Shown piece by piece: positions 1 to 8,302 of a DNA stretch of 64,000 nucleotides. Where the stretch lies: NCBI GenBank assembly GCA_958296095.1, contig OY282434.1:2696001-2760000 (forward strand), in the 5' to 3' direction. The position numbers and the translations under genes are program-made. The notes beneath the pieces were generated by a model that was given only the letters and a program-made list of their open reading frames with translations, did not search any database and had not been told where the DNA came from. Origin of the DNA: an uncultured Oligoflexales bacterium (lineage in GTDB: Bacteria; Bdellovibrionota_B; Oligoflexia; Oligoflexales; JAPPIL01). The first letter of the stretch is position 1; every line of letters begins with the position of its first letter.

Positions 1-743
1 CGAGCTGCGTAGTTGAAAACTTCGCGCCCCAACGGAAACTTGGTAATAGTAAACTTAGTGCCGAGCCAGCCGCCGCTCAGGTCTGCCAGTACTCTGTCAG
101 GATTGAGGGCGACAAAGCGAAAAATTGTTAGCGGTGTGATGGCCAACAGCAGCAACGCGCCGATGACACAACTGCGCCAACTGCGACCGCTGGTTTCAGA
201 GGAAGAGTGAATACGCCAGCGCCGATATTTTCTTTGATAAATTTTATTTGCGTAAAAACCAGCAAAAATTCTAACCAACAACAACAAGAGGATGCCAAGA
301 TAGAGCAAGGCGGTGTTACTCTCTTGCCCGATCTGCTGTTCAAGCCGCTCAGCGACCTGAGTCAAGTTGGCGATGACACGACCAGCTGTCTCTGCTGCCG
401 CGTGATTGCCTGCCTCGTTTGCTGCTTGCAACTGCTGTTGTCGGGTAGCGATGTTCTCCAGCAATTTTTGGTGGCGCAAGGCCAGCTCCCCACCAGCTTG
501 ACCCCAAGCGCCGCGACCAATCTGCACCAATGCCAGCAGTTCAAGCAGTAGCAAAATCCAAAAGAGCCCCCACAAGCGTCGCCACGCCGCCCATAACGAA
601 CCACCTAGTGCCGCGCCACTGTTCCAACTCCACACCTGTTGGGCCGTGCTGGCGTTTTGAATTTTGTCGAACTCCTGCGTGTAATAAGTGCTGTTGTGTT
701 GCACAAAGTCAGGCACACGTGCGCCGAGTTCATGTTCTTTCAT
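1..743 (-). CDS. proW: Glycine-betaine/proline ABC transporter permease, N-terminal part (runs off the left edge)
   Basis: Reading the minus strand from the ATG at 743-741 gives one uninterrupted frame to base 1, so the gene is cut by the window edge. The ATG overlaps the ProV stop as ATGA, a usual sign of translational coupling. The visible ~247 residues are not the permease core. They begin with a YYTQEF...WSWNSGAALGGSLWAAWRRLWG segment, of the aromatic, Trp-rich kind seen in DUF2628-like regions and in long N-terminal extensions of some proteobacterial betaine permeases (from memory). A membrane segment (LFWILLLLELLALVQIG), a Gln/Ala-rich coiled coil, a second membrane segment (LLYLGILLLLVRIFAGFY) and a third (GALLLLAITPLTIF) follow. 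The permease identity rests mainly on gene order after proX and proV. Confidence 0.72.
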   Translation of the reverse strand, partial: MKEHELGARVPDFVQHNSTYYTQEFDKIQNASTAQQVWSWNSGAALGGSLWAAWRRLWGLFWILLLLELLALVQIGRGAWGQAGGELALRHQKLLENIATRQQQLQAANEAGNHAAAETAGRVIANLTQVAERLEQQIGQESNTALLYLGILLLLLVRIFAGFYANKIYQRKYRRWRIHSSSETSGRSWRSCVIGALLLLAITPLTIFRFVALNPDRVLADLSGGWLGTKFTITKFPLGREVFNYAA

Positions 744-1570
744 TTTTCGGCCCCCGCGACAAACTCCCGCACATAATCGTCGGCAGGATGGTTGATTATT
801 TCGTCGGGCGTGCCAATCTGCACGATGCGACCGCTCTTCATCATGGCGATGCGATCGCCGATGTTGACTGCTTCGGCGAGGTCATGGGTAATGAACACCG
901 TCGTCTTTTGTAACTGTGCCGCAATGTCCTTGAATTCCTGCTGCAGCTGCCGCCTTATCAAGGGGTCGAGGGCCGAAAACGGCTCGTCCATCAATAGCAG
1001 CGACGGGTCAGAAGCGAGCGCCCGTGCCAAGCCTACCCGCTGCTGCATACCACCCGACAGCTGTGCTGGGTAGCGTTCCTCGTGCCCGCTAAGGTTGACC
1101 AACGCCAGACAATCACGTGCTACCTGCCAGGATCGTGCTTGTGCTTCACCTCGGATGGCCAAGGGCAAGATGACGTTGTCACGCACCGTCAGATGTGGCA
1201 GCAGGGCCATGTGCTGAAAAACCATGCCAATCTCATGCGCCCGCAGACGGCGGAGTTCTTTGGGTTTGAGGGCCAGCAAGTCACGTCCAAACACGTGGAT
1301 GCTGCCAGCAGTTGGTTCGATGAGACGGTTGAGATGCCGCACTACCGTGGACTTGCCCGAGCCCGACAAGCCCATGACACAGAAAATTTCGCCCCGCCGC
1401 ACGTCGAAGGAGCAGTCAGCTACCCCGATGTGGCAATCGTACTCCATGTAAACTTCGGAAGCAGTCAACTGGCGTTGCTGCAGCGCGGTGATTACCTCGG
1501 CACCGCGCTCTCCGAAAATTTTCCACACACCTTCGAGCCTAATAACCTCGTCGGTGTCTAGCGCAGCCAA
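740..1570 (-). CDS. proV: Glycine-betaine/proline ABC transporter ATP-binding protein
   Basis: This 276-residue ATPase would power uptake of betaine or proline-type osmolytes. Walker A is GLSGSGKST at residues 67-75, the signature is LSGGMQQR at about 171-178, Walker B is LLLMDEP at about 191-197, and the switch histidine is in FITHD. The family-typical lead-in (EVIRLEGVWKIFG, then VADCSFDVRRGEIF) is present. It lacks the C-terminal CBS pair of the longer E. coli ProV, so ionic-strength sensing through CBS domains is not expected. The start overlaps the end of proX by 13 bases and its stop overlaps the proW start, so the three genes form a tight operon. Confidence 0.93.
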   Translation of the reverse strand: MAALDTDEVIRLEGVWKIFGERGAEVITALQQRQLTASEVYMEYDCHIGVADCSFDVRRGEIFCVMGLSGSGKSTVVRHLNRLIEPTAGSIHVFGRDLLALKPKELRRLRAHEIGMVFQHMALLPHLTVRDNVILPLAIRGEAQARSWQVARDCLALVNLSGHEERYPAQLSGGMQQRVGLARALASDPSLLLMDEPFSALDPLIRRQLQQEFKDIAAQLQKTTVFITHDLAEAVNIGDRIAMMKSGRIVQIGTPDEIINHPADDYVREFVAGAEK

Positions 1571-2622
1571 CTATCGACCAACGCAGAATTTTTCTGCACC
1601 CACTCTTTGGCGAACTGGTCGGCAGGAGTTTTCTTGACCACGAGCGCGTAAGTCATCTCAGTGGTGGACTTGTTGTCGATGTCAACTTTGGACAACATTT
1701 TCGCGACGGGGGGGTGAGTCTTTTCTAGCGAGGCGGCGTAATAAACATACATTGCGGCTTTCTTCCACGCGGTCATGGCGCGTGATTTCTGCAACCAATC
1801 GGGATCTTCGGTCGGCTTTACTACCTTCCACTGGGAGGGATCGTGTGGCTCTTCTTGCAATTTTTGTAAGTCATAGAGCATGAAGACATGATGCGGCGAG
1901 TAGAAGTAAAAGACGATATTTTGCTTCTTGGCAACCGCGGCATCAATCTCTCCCAGCGCCAGTGCCTCGTCCATTTCTTTCAGCTGCATCGTCTGGTCAT
2001 AGCCGTAGGACTTGGCGCGAATTTTTTCGATGCTGGTGGCAGCCCAGCCAGTTGCCCCGATCCATATCTCGCCCTTGCCATCGCCGTCAGTATCGAATTT
2101 TGCGGCCATCTCTGGCTTGGCAAGCTCCTCCAACTTGACGATGCCAGTGCGTTGCGCGGTGTCCTTCGTCACCCAGATGGCTTGATCGGCATCAGCAGCA
2201 ACTTTTCCCTGCCGCACGGTTTTGTTCTCATCGACGTACTTCTTGTGCAAGTTGGCGTGATTGGGCAGCCAGCCTTCAGGATGCACATGCATCGCACCGC
2301 TGTCCATACCAGCAAAAATCACGGGGTTAGTGCCGTTCTGTAGCTCCACATCCACCCCAAAATTGTCCTCGATCACCACCTTCAACACATTGGCACGTGC
2401 CTTACCCGACGGCCAATTGGGAACTGCGATAACGATCTTACCAGTCGTCGTATCTGATGCCTGGGTGGCCGTCTGCTCAGTCTGCTCGGCCTGCTCGTCA
2501 TGCTCATGTTCCGCATGCTCATGTCCTGCATGCTTACCAGTCTGACCTGTGTACCAACGCACCACCAACAACAAGGCAATGACTGCCGCCGAAATAATCA
2601 GAGGCGTTAGGAATTTCTTCAT
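1558..2622 (-). CDS. proX: Glycine-betaine ABC transporter substrate-binding protein (OpuAC type), membrane-anchored
   Basis: This is the periplasmic binding subunit, first gene of the proX-proV-proW operon. I start it at the ATG at 2622-2620, which follows a GGAG site and opens with a membrane segment (MKKFLTPLIISAAVIALLLVV); the frame is open further upstream but that stretch does not look coding. There is no lipobox, so it is probably held by the N-terminal anchor. Residues 30-43 (KHAGHEHAEHEHDE) form a His/Glu-rich linker before the OpuAC domain, which starts at GKIVIAVPNWPSGKARAN. The linker could bind metal, which would be unusual for this family. The ligand (betaine, choline or proline) cannot be told from sequence alone. 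Confidence 0.88.
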   Translation of the reverse strand: MKKFLTPLIISAAVIALLLVVRWYTGQTGKHAGHEHAEHEHDEQAEQTEQTATQASDTTTGKIVIAVPNWPSGKARANVLKVVIEDNFGVDVELQNGTNPVIFAGMDSGAMHVHPEGWLPNHANLHKKYVDENKTVRQGKVAADADQAIWVTKDTAQRTGIVKLEELAKPEMAAKFDTDGDGKGEIWIGATGWAATSIEKIRAKSYGYDQTMQLKEMDEALALGEIDAAVAKKQNIVFYFYSPHHVFMLYDLQKLQEEPHDPSQWKVVKPTEDPDWLQKSRAMTAWKKAAMYVYYAASLEKTHPPVAKMLSKVDIDNKSTTEMTYALVVKKTPADQFAKEWVQKNSALVDSWLR

Positions 2623-2900
2623 CTGCAAATCTCCATTGAATGATATTTGAGCATCGGAAGCGGTGGGAAAGCACGGCGCGTCTGCCACCACCCCGTGAGA
2701 AATGTTACCACCTTGTGGGAAAGAAAACAATTACGGAAGTTGAAGCATGCAACTAGCTAGCGACGCATGCGGACACTAGCTCATGTTTACGTAGCTCCGG
2801 TTTTGGCATGCTCGCGATCAACGCACATTTTTAAGAAATGGCTTGTAACATGCGGCTGAGCTCGGTAGAATGCGGCGGGCTTTCACGGAGGATTTGGGTG

Positions 2901-4574
2901 ATGGAAAAGACTTGGCTGGGTTCGTACCCTGATGGCGTGGGTGAGCAGATTGATGTTGGTGAAGGGTCTTCGCTGCTTGACCTGTTTGATCAGACGTTCA
3001 GCAAGTATGGCAAGCTGCCTGCCTTTAGCAACATGGGCAAGACGATAACCTACGAGGAGTTGGATCGTTATTCGTTGCAGCTCGCCTCGTACTTGACCAT
3101 GCGGCTGAACCTCAAGAAGGGTGATCGGGTGGCAATCATGATGCCTAACCTGCTGCAGTATCCTGTCTGCCTCTACGGCATTCTGCGGGCGGGCTTGGTG
3201 GTGGTCAACGTCAATCCGCTCTACACCCCACGCGAGCTGGAACATCAGCTGCGTGATTCCGGGGCATCAGCAATTATCATTCTCGCCAACTTTGCCCACA
3301 CACTACAGCAGGCTTTGACTAAAGTCAGCGTCAAGCATGTCATCGTCACTAAAATCGGCGACATGTTGCCACCTCTGAAGGGCGCGATTGTCAATTTCGT
3401 CGTCAAGCATATCAAGAAGATGGTACCGCCCTATCAGCTGCGCGAGCCCTTGAGCTTCAAGCATCTGTTGGGTGGCAATGCTGAGCAGTATCGCAAGCCG
3501 CATCTCAGCGGGGAAGACACTGCCTTCCTGCAGTACACAGGTGGCACTACAGGGGTCTCCAAGGGGGCGGTGTTGTTGCATCGCAATATCGTCGCTAACA
3601 TCATGCAGGCACGAGAGTGGATTAAGGCTTCGCTGACGGAGGGCAAGGAGATCATCGTTACGCCGCTGCCGCTCTACCACATCTTCTCGCTCACCGCGAA
3701 CTGCTTTATCTTTGGGTCAATCGGTGGTCTCAACTATCTGATTACCAACCCCAAGGATATCCCCAACTTCATCAAGGAAATCAAAGATCTCAAGTTTACC
3801 GCCATCACTGGGGTAAACACACTCTTCAACGCCCTGCTGCACCACCCTGATTTTAATCAGGTCGATTTTACCAAACTCAAACTCTCGCTTGGCGGGGGCA
3901 TGGCTTTGCAACAGTCGGTGGCAGAGCAGTGGAAGAGAATGACAGGCTGCACTCTGGTCGAGGCTTACGGTCTGACCGAGACTTCGCCCGCGGCAGTCAT
4001 GAACCCGCTCAACCTCAAAGAATTTAACGGCTGCATTGGCTTGCCGATCTCCAACACCGACATATCTATTCGTGACGATGACGATAAGGAAATGCCTCTG
4101 GGTGAGGCTGGCGAGCTGTGGATAAAGGGGCCTCAGGTCATGCCAGGCTACTGGCAGCGTCCCGATGAAACCAAGCAGGTCATCGTCGATGGGTGGTTGA
4201 AGACAGGCGATGTCGCCAGAGTGCTCGATGATGGTTATGTCAAAATCGTCGACCGCAAAAAAGACATGATCCTCGTCTCTGGTTTCAATGTTTATCCCAA
4301 CGAGATTGAAGATACTGTCGCCCGCCATCCCGGTGTGCTGGAGGTGGCTGCGGTCGGCACGCCCGACAAAAAATCAGGCGAGGCGGTTAAGCTGTACGTC
4401 GTCAAGAAACACGACTACTTGACCTCGGAGGAGATTATCGATCTATGTCGCAAGAGCTTGACCGCCTACAAAGTGCCCAAGATAGTGGAATTTCGTAAAG
4501 AGTTGCCTAAAACCAACGTCGGCAAGATTTTGCGGCGCGAGCTGCGAGATGGCGGGCACGTGCAAGCTTCCTAA
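2901..4574 (+). CDS. fadD: Long-chain fatty acyl-CoA ligase
   Basis: This enzyme activates fatty acids to acyl-CoA using ATP, for beta-oxidation or lipid recycling. The ATG at 2901 has a GGAGG site nine bases upstream; an upstream in-frame ATG at 2838 has no good site. The resulting 557 residues match the usual FadD length. The AMP-binding motif [11 protein letters not shown] lies at about 212-222, YGLTETSP follows in the middle, and the FadD signature [17 protein letters not shown] with DRKKDMI lies near the C-terminus. The final lysine region ([14 protein letters not shown]) carries the catalytic Lys of the adenylate-forming family. The gene is divergent from proX, with about 280 bases of shared upstream DNA. 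Confidence 0.93.
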   Translation: MEKTWLGSYPDGVGEQIDVGEGSSLLDLFDQTFSKYGKLPAFSNMGKTITYEELDRYSLQLASYLTMRLNLKKGDRVAIMMPNLLQYPVCLYGILRAGLVVVNVNPLYTPRELEHQLRDSGASAIIILANFAHTLQQALTKVSVKHVIVTKIGDMLPPLKGAIVNFVVKHIKKMVPPYQLREPLSFKHLLGGNAEQYRKPHLSGEDTAFLQYTGGTTGVSKGAVLLHRNIVANIMQAREWIKASLTEGKEIIVTPLPLYHIFSLTANCFIFGSIGGLNYLITNPKDIPNFIKEIKDLKFTAITGVNTLFNALLHHPDFNQVDFTKLKLSLGGGMALQQSVAEQWKRMTGCTLVEAYGLTETSPAAVMNPLNLKEFNGCIGLPISNTDISIRDDDDKEMPLGEAGELWIKGPQVMPGYWQRPDETKQVIVDGWLKTGDVARVLDDGYVKIVDRKKDMILVSGFNVYPNEIEDTVARHPGVLEVAAVGTPDKKSGEAVKLYVVKKHDYLTSEEIIDLCRKSLTAYKVPKIVEFRKELPKTNVGKILRRELRDGGHVQAS

Positions 4575-4632
4575 ATGCACTGCACCGCGTTATGATGGGG
4601 CTGTCCAGTTAAGACCAGGCGGGTAGGACAGC

Positions 4633-6162
4633 TTGCCGGAAAAAACAACAGCACAGGCACTTATCTCGGTCAGCGACAAGACGGGCTTGGTTGGCTTTTG
4701 TCGGGCGTTGCGAGCGTGCGGCTATGCCATCATTGCCACTAGCGGTAGCGAAAAAACACTGCGGCAGGCAGGCATTGCTTGTCGCCACGTTGTCGAGCTG
4801 ACTGGCAGGGACGAGATTCTCGGTGGCAAGCTGAAGACCCTGCACCTGCAGCTTTACGCTGGCGTGTTGTGCGACCCTACCGATCCCGGACAGCGAGAGG
4901 AGCTAGCGCAGCTCGGTATCGATCGCATCGCCTTGGTAGCCATCAACTTTTACCCCGTCCCCCGCAATCCCCAAGGCACGGAGCACATTGACATTGGTGG
5001 CCCCGCACTGCTGCGTGCCGCGGCCAAAAACCACCGCCACGTCATTCCCATCTGCGATCCCCACGATTACGACACGGTCAGCGCGCATCTGCGCGCGGGC
5101 ACACTCAGCGCTGACTACCGTGCGACGCTCGCGACCAAGGCACTATGCACGACCTCGCACTACGATGCCCAGCTCAGCACTGCGCTGGCAGAGGGAAAAA
5201 CAACAGCCTTGCCCCCTTTGTTATCGTTACCGCTCAAAAAACAGCGTGACTTGCGTTACGGCGAAAACCCGCACCAGCAAGCCGCACTATATGTTGCTGC
5301 GGGAGGTGAGCCGTTTGCCTGTGGGGCGTTGCAACAACTACAGGGTGCGGAGCTGTCCTACAACAACCTGCTCGATATCGATGCGGGGGTGCAGTTGGTG
5401 CAGCAATTCACCCAAAACACGGCGACCATCATCAAGCATGGCAATCCTTGTGGCGTGGCCAGTGGGGACGACCCAAGTCAAACATTCGTGGCTGCACGGG
5501 AGGGTGATCGGCGCGCCGCTTTCGGCGGGGTGGTAGTGCTGAATTACGCCGTCGAGCGCGAGGTAGCAGAGGACATTGCGGCGTTTTTTTGTGAGTGTGT
5601 CGTTGCGCCACGTTTTAGTGCATCCGCCTTGCAGGTGTTGGCAAAAAAGAAAAACTTGCGGGTAATTCCTGCTGCCTGGTTGGCGTCGGTGCGGCAGAGC
5701 GGTGAGCTACGCAGTCTGACAGGAGCTTGGTTATGGCAAGAGACAGCACCTGACGATGCTAACCGTGCTGGATGGCGGCTGGTCACGGCAACGAAGGTGG
5801 CGCGGGAAATTTATCCCGATTTACACTTTGCGCAACGGGTGGTTAAGCGGGTAAAATCTAATGCGGTGGTGTTGGTTAAGGATAGACAGCTGTTGGCGGC
5901 AGGCGGCGGACAGGCGAGTCGCATCGATGCGGTGCAGCTGGCCATCAAGAAGTTGCGTGCGGCGGGGCATCCGGCACAGGACTTGGTGTTGGCGAGCGAT
6001 GGTTTTTTCCCCTTCGCTGATTGGGTGGCAGAGGCGAAGGGTTGTGGGGTAGTGGCAGTCTTGCAGCCAGGCGGATCGAAACGCGATCGTGAGTCGATTG
6101 CCGCCTGTGATGAGCATGGCATAGGTATGGTTTTCAGTGGCGTGCGCGGCTTCAGTCACTGA
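4633..6162 (+). CDS. purH: Bifunctional AICAR transformylase / IMP cyclohydrolase
   Basis: PurH catalyses the last two steps of purine synthesis, AICAR to FAICAR to IMP. It appears to start at TTG 4633, with AGGA five bases upstream. The C-terminal transformylase is well conserved: LRYGENPHQ, KHGNPCG (catalytic Lys-His), SDGFFPFAD and QPGGSKRD...GMVFSGVRGF. The N-terminal MGS-like cyclohydrolase keeps SVSDKTGL and IDIGGPALLRAAAKN. However, the usual FPEILGGRVKTLHPKVHGG block reads RDEILGGKLKTLHLQLYAG, so several normally invariant positions differ. At 509 residues it is slightly short. The transformylase is very likely active; the cyclohydrolase is less certain. Confidence 0.93.
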   Translation: MPEKTTAQALISVSDKTGLVGFCRALRACGYAIIATSGSEKTLRQAGIACRHVVELTGRDEILGGKLKTLHLQLYAGVLCDPTDPGQREELAQLGIDRIALVAINFYPVPRNPQGTEHIDIGGPALLRAAAKNHRHVIPICDPHDYDTVSAHLRAGTLSADYRATLATKALCTTSHYDAQLSTALAEGKTTALPPLLSLPLKKQRDLRYGENPHQQAALYVAAGGEPFACGALQQLQGAELSYNNLLDIDAGVQLVQQFTQNTATIIKHGNPCGVASGDDPSQTFVAAREGDRRAAFGGVVVLNYAVEREVAEDIAAFFCECVVAPRFSASALQVLAKKKNLRVIPAAWLASVRQSGELRSLTGAWLWQETAPDDANRAGWRLVTATKVAREIYPDLHFAQRVVKRVKSNAVVLVKDRQLLAAGGGQASRIDAVQLAIKKLRAAGHPAQDLVLASDGFFPFADWVAEAKGCGVVAVLQPGGSKRDRESIAACDEHGIGMVFSGVRGFSH

Positions 6163-6174
6163 GAGGAGCTGGGT

Positions 6175-7461
6175 GTGAGCAACACCATATTGCTGTTGGT
6201 ATGTGCTGCTGGTGCGAGCATTGTGCTTGCTAACGGCAGTGCCCCGCCTCCGCTCAAACTGCCTTCTGTGCCGATAATTTTCAAGGCCGAGAACATTGAC
6301 CCCATCGTCAATTATCCCGTGGCCTTCATGCGTGTGTTCCGAGCTGATCCTGATGGCCGTGCCGTTGCCATTCCTTTCCAGATTGATGAGATGAACGTTT
6401 ACGGCGATTTCGTTTTCAATACCAGTCGTCCTTACGATCAAGCCAACCATATTTTCGATCGCCTCGACGAGTTGACGCTGATGAGCGGTGATTTGGGCGT
6501 GCGTAAGCCCCCGACGCGTTGGCCTCGCAACAACAAGCCGTATCGTCTCTACGAGGTTGTGACCAGCAGACGCGCGACGCGCAATACTTTTTACGTCGCT
6601 ATCTTCCTCAAAAATACTCCGCTACGAGCAGTCAAGACGTATGTGCAATTTAGTCCCGTTACTTCAACGATTGAGACCGAAAACTATCGCTTAAGCTTGA
6701 ATAAACGCAATTATCTTGCCATCGAGAGGGTGTGGTTCAAGTTGAACAACAAGCAGGTGCCCTTGATCGATTGGTCGAGTTTCTATTTGAAGCTTGATTT
6801 CAAATACTTTCTGACCTTCGAGGAGGATCAAGATTCCATTGAGACGAAAATGTCTGTATGGAAGGCGGGGCCGGTGCGTACGGTTATCCGAGTTGATTTT
6901 GTTTGGAAAGTCCTCAAGCTCAAACTCAATCCAGGGTTTTTTACGGAGATGTCCTTCTTTGCCGACTCGCTGCATTTGCCTGCGCTTATCTCGTCCCCGT
7001 TTGACAACAATAAAATCCTCAATAGTGGTAGTGAGATGTATTACGGCTTTGCCATGGTCGAAAACCCGCACGCACTGAGCATTGAAACCAACATGCCGCG
7101 TTATCGCACCAAGCAAAGCGAACAGCACAGCGCCTTGTTGCGCTACTGGCTTGGTATGCATGCTCCCGAATATGCCGTGCTGGTCAATATGCGCAGCAAT
7201 GCCAGATTGCGAGCCAGCCGCTTTGCTCCGGCACTGTTCACTAGCGGTCGACCTGCAGCTCGCCTCGTGCGCCGCAAAGCCAACGTGCCCCACAACGAAC
7301 GTGTCAATGTTGCCGTCTACTTCGACTTGACGCGCTTCCCCAAAGGCGAGCAACGACTAGGCTTGCAATCCGTCTTCGTCAATCGCAAACTCTCACCTGC
7401 AGGTCAACAACAGCGCACCCGCCAGATCTATGTGCGTGACATCAATGTCGTCAAGTTGTAG
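6175..7461 (+). CDS. Exported protein of unknown function
   Basis: GTG start 12 bases after purH, preceded by GAGAGGAG. The 428 residues open with a signal peptide (SNTILLLVCAAGASIVLA, cleavage near residue 19-20). The mature part is rich in beta-strand-like, aromatic stretches. An early PVAFMRVFRADPDGRAVAI / PFQIDEM segment resembles a small beta-sandwich entry seen in some exported hydrolase-like proteins, but I do not recognise the family. No catalytic motif, lipobox or membrane anchor is visible. It may be co-transcribed with purH, although a functional link is not obvious. A repeat island begins directly after its stop. Confidence 0.75.
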   Translation: MSNTILLLVCAAGASIVLANGSAPPPLKLPSVPIIFKAENIDPIVNYPVAFMRVFRADPDGRAVAIPFQIDEMNVYGDFVFNTSRPYDQANHIFDRLDELTLMSGDLGVRKPPTRWPRNNKPYRLYEVVTSRRATRNTFYVAIFLKNTPLRAVKTYVQFSPVTSTIETENYRLSLNKRNYLAIERVWFKLNNKQVPLIDWSSFYLKLDFKYFLTFEEDQDSIETKMSVWKAGPVRTVIRVDFVWKVLKLKLNPGFFTEMSFFADSLHLPALISSPFDNNKILNSGSEMYYGFAMVENPHALSIETNMPRYRTKQSEQHSALLRYWLGMHAPEYAVLVNMRSNARLRASRFAPALFTSGRPAARLVRRKANVPHNERVNVAVYFDLTRFPKGEQRLGLQSVFVNRKLSPAGQQQRTRQIYVRDINVVKL

Positions 7462-7469
7462 CAAGACGG

Positions 7470-8290
7470 CAGGCAGGGAGGCCTGAGGGCAGGCTTGAAC
7501 GCAAGAGCGAGGGGTCTGAGTGCAAGCAACGAGCTAGGAAGCGAGCGATACAAAAAGCCGCAGTGCAGCTGGGCACGGCACAGTGGAGCTAGCCGCCTTA
7601 GCACAAATCTCCGTTGTCTTGGCGAGGCGCAGCCCTACCGAGAAACTCCCCACGAATATGTATAAGCACATGCCTTATGCAAAAAATAATCTGGTTGCAG
7701 TATTGGCAATATCTGCGGTCGTTTTCGCACGGCCTCGCCCCGCCGTTCATGGAGCTCTCTGTGAGCAAGAGGTGGGGGGCAACCGCCGAGAGGTCTGAGG
7801 GCAAGCAAGGGGTTCTGATGCAAACCCAAGCGGAGCTAGTCCCTTAGCCCGTGTCTCCGTTGTCTTGGCAGGGAGCAGTGGAGCTAGCAAGCGGCAAAAA
7901 AGCCGATCAGCAAGAAACTCTCCCCTGAGATAGGTGCAAGCACATACTCTTGTCTGAAAGCATAACCTAACGGCAATATGGCAGTATTTGTGGTCGAGTT
8001 TTCGCACGGTTTCGCCCTGCCGTTCATGGAGCTCTCGGTGAGCAAGCTTGAACGTAACCGCAAGAAGTCTGATGACGAGCCCAAACGCAATGGCGAGAGA
8101 TCCGAGTGCAAAAAGCGAGCTAGGAAGCGAGCGATACAAAAAGCAGCGTAGCGAGCGAAGCGAGCTAGGAAGCGAGCGATACAAAGAGCCGCGTAGCGCA
8201 TCGCGTAGCGATGAGCTAGGAAGCGAGCGATACAAAGAGCAGCGTAGCGCAGCGTAGCGGGAGAGGGGCTTTTTGGGGGTAAGCCCCTCC
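7470..8290. repeat. Repeat island 1 (two minus-oriented B elements, several A elements)
   Basis: This stretch between two convergent genes has no credible gene. B elements occupy 7634-7765 (degenerate right end) and 7906-8042, both in minus orientation. A elements (AGCTAGGAAGCGAGCGATAC and relatives) lie at about 7535-7563 and repeat four times in tandem between 8130 and 8250, separated by GCGTAGCG-type runs. C units (CTCCGTTGTCTTGG) lie at 7607-7622 and 7855-7868. The long open frames across the region (up to ~200 codons) arise from the repeats and change frame from copy to copy. Confidence 0.9.
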
Positions 8291-8302
8291 CTGCTGATGA
8301 GC

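Noticed and set aside
7634-7765. Insertion sequence with transposase
   Set aside because: B elements are only ~135 bp and no transposase-like frame is found in any island.
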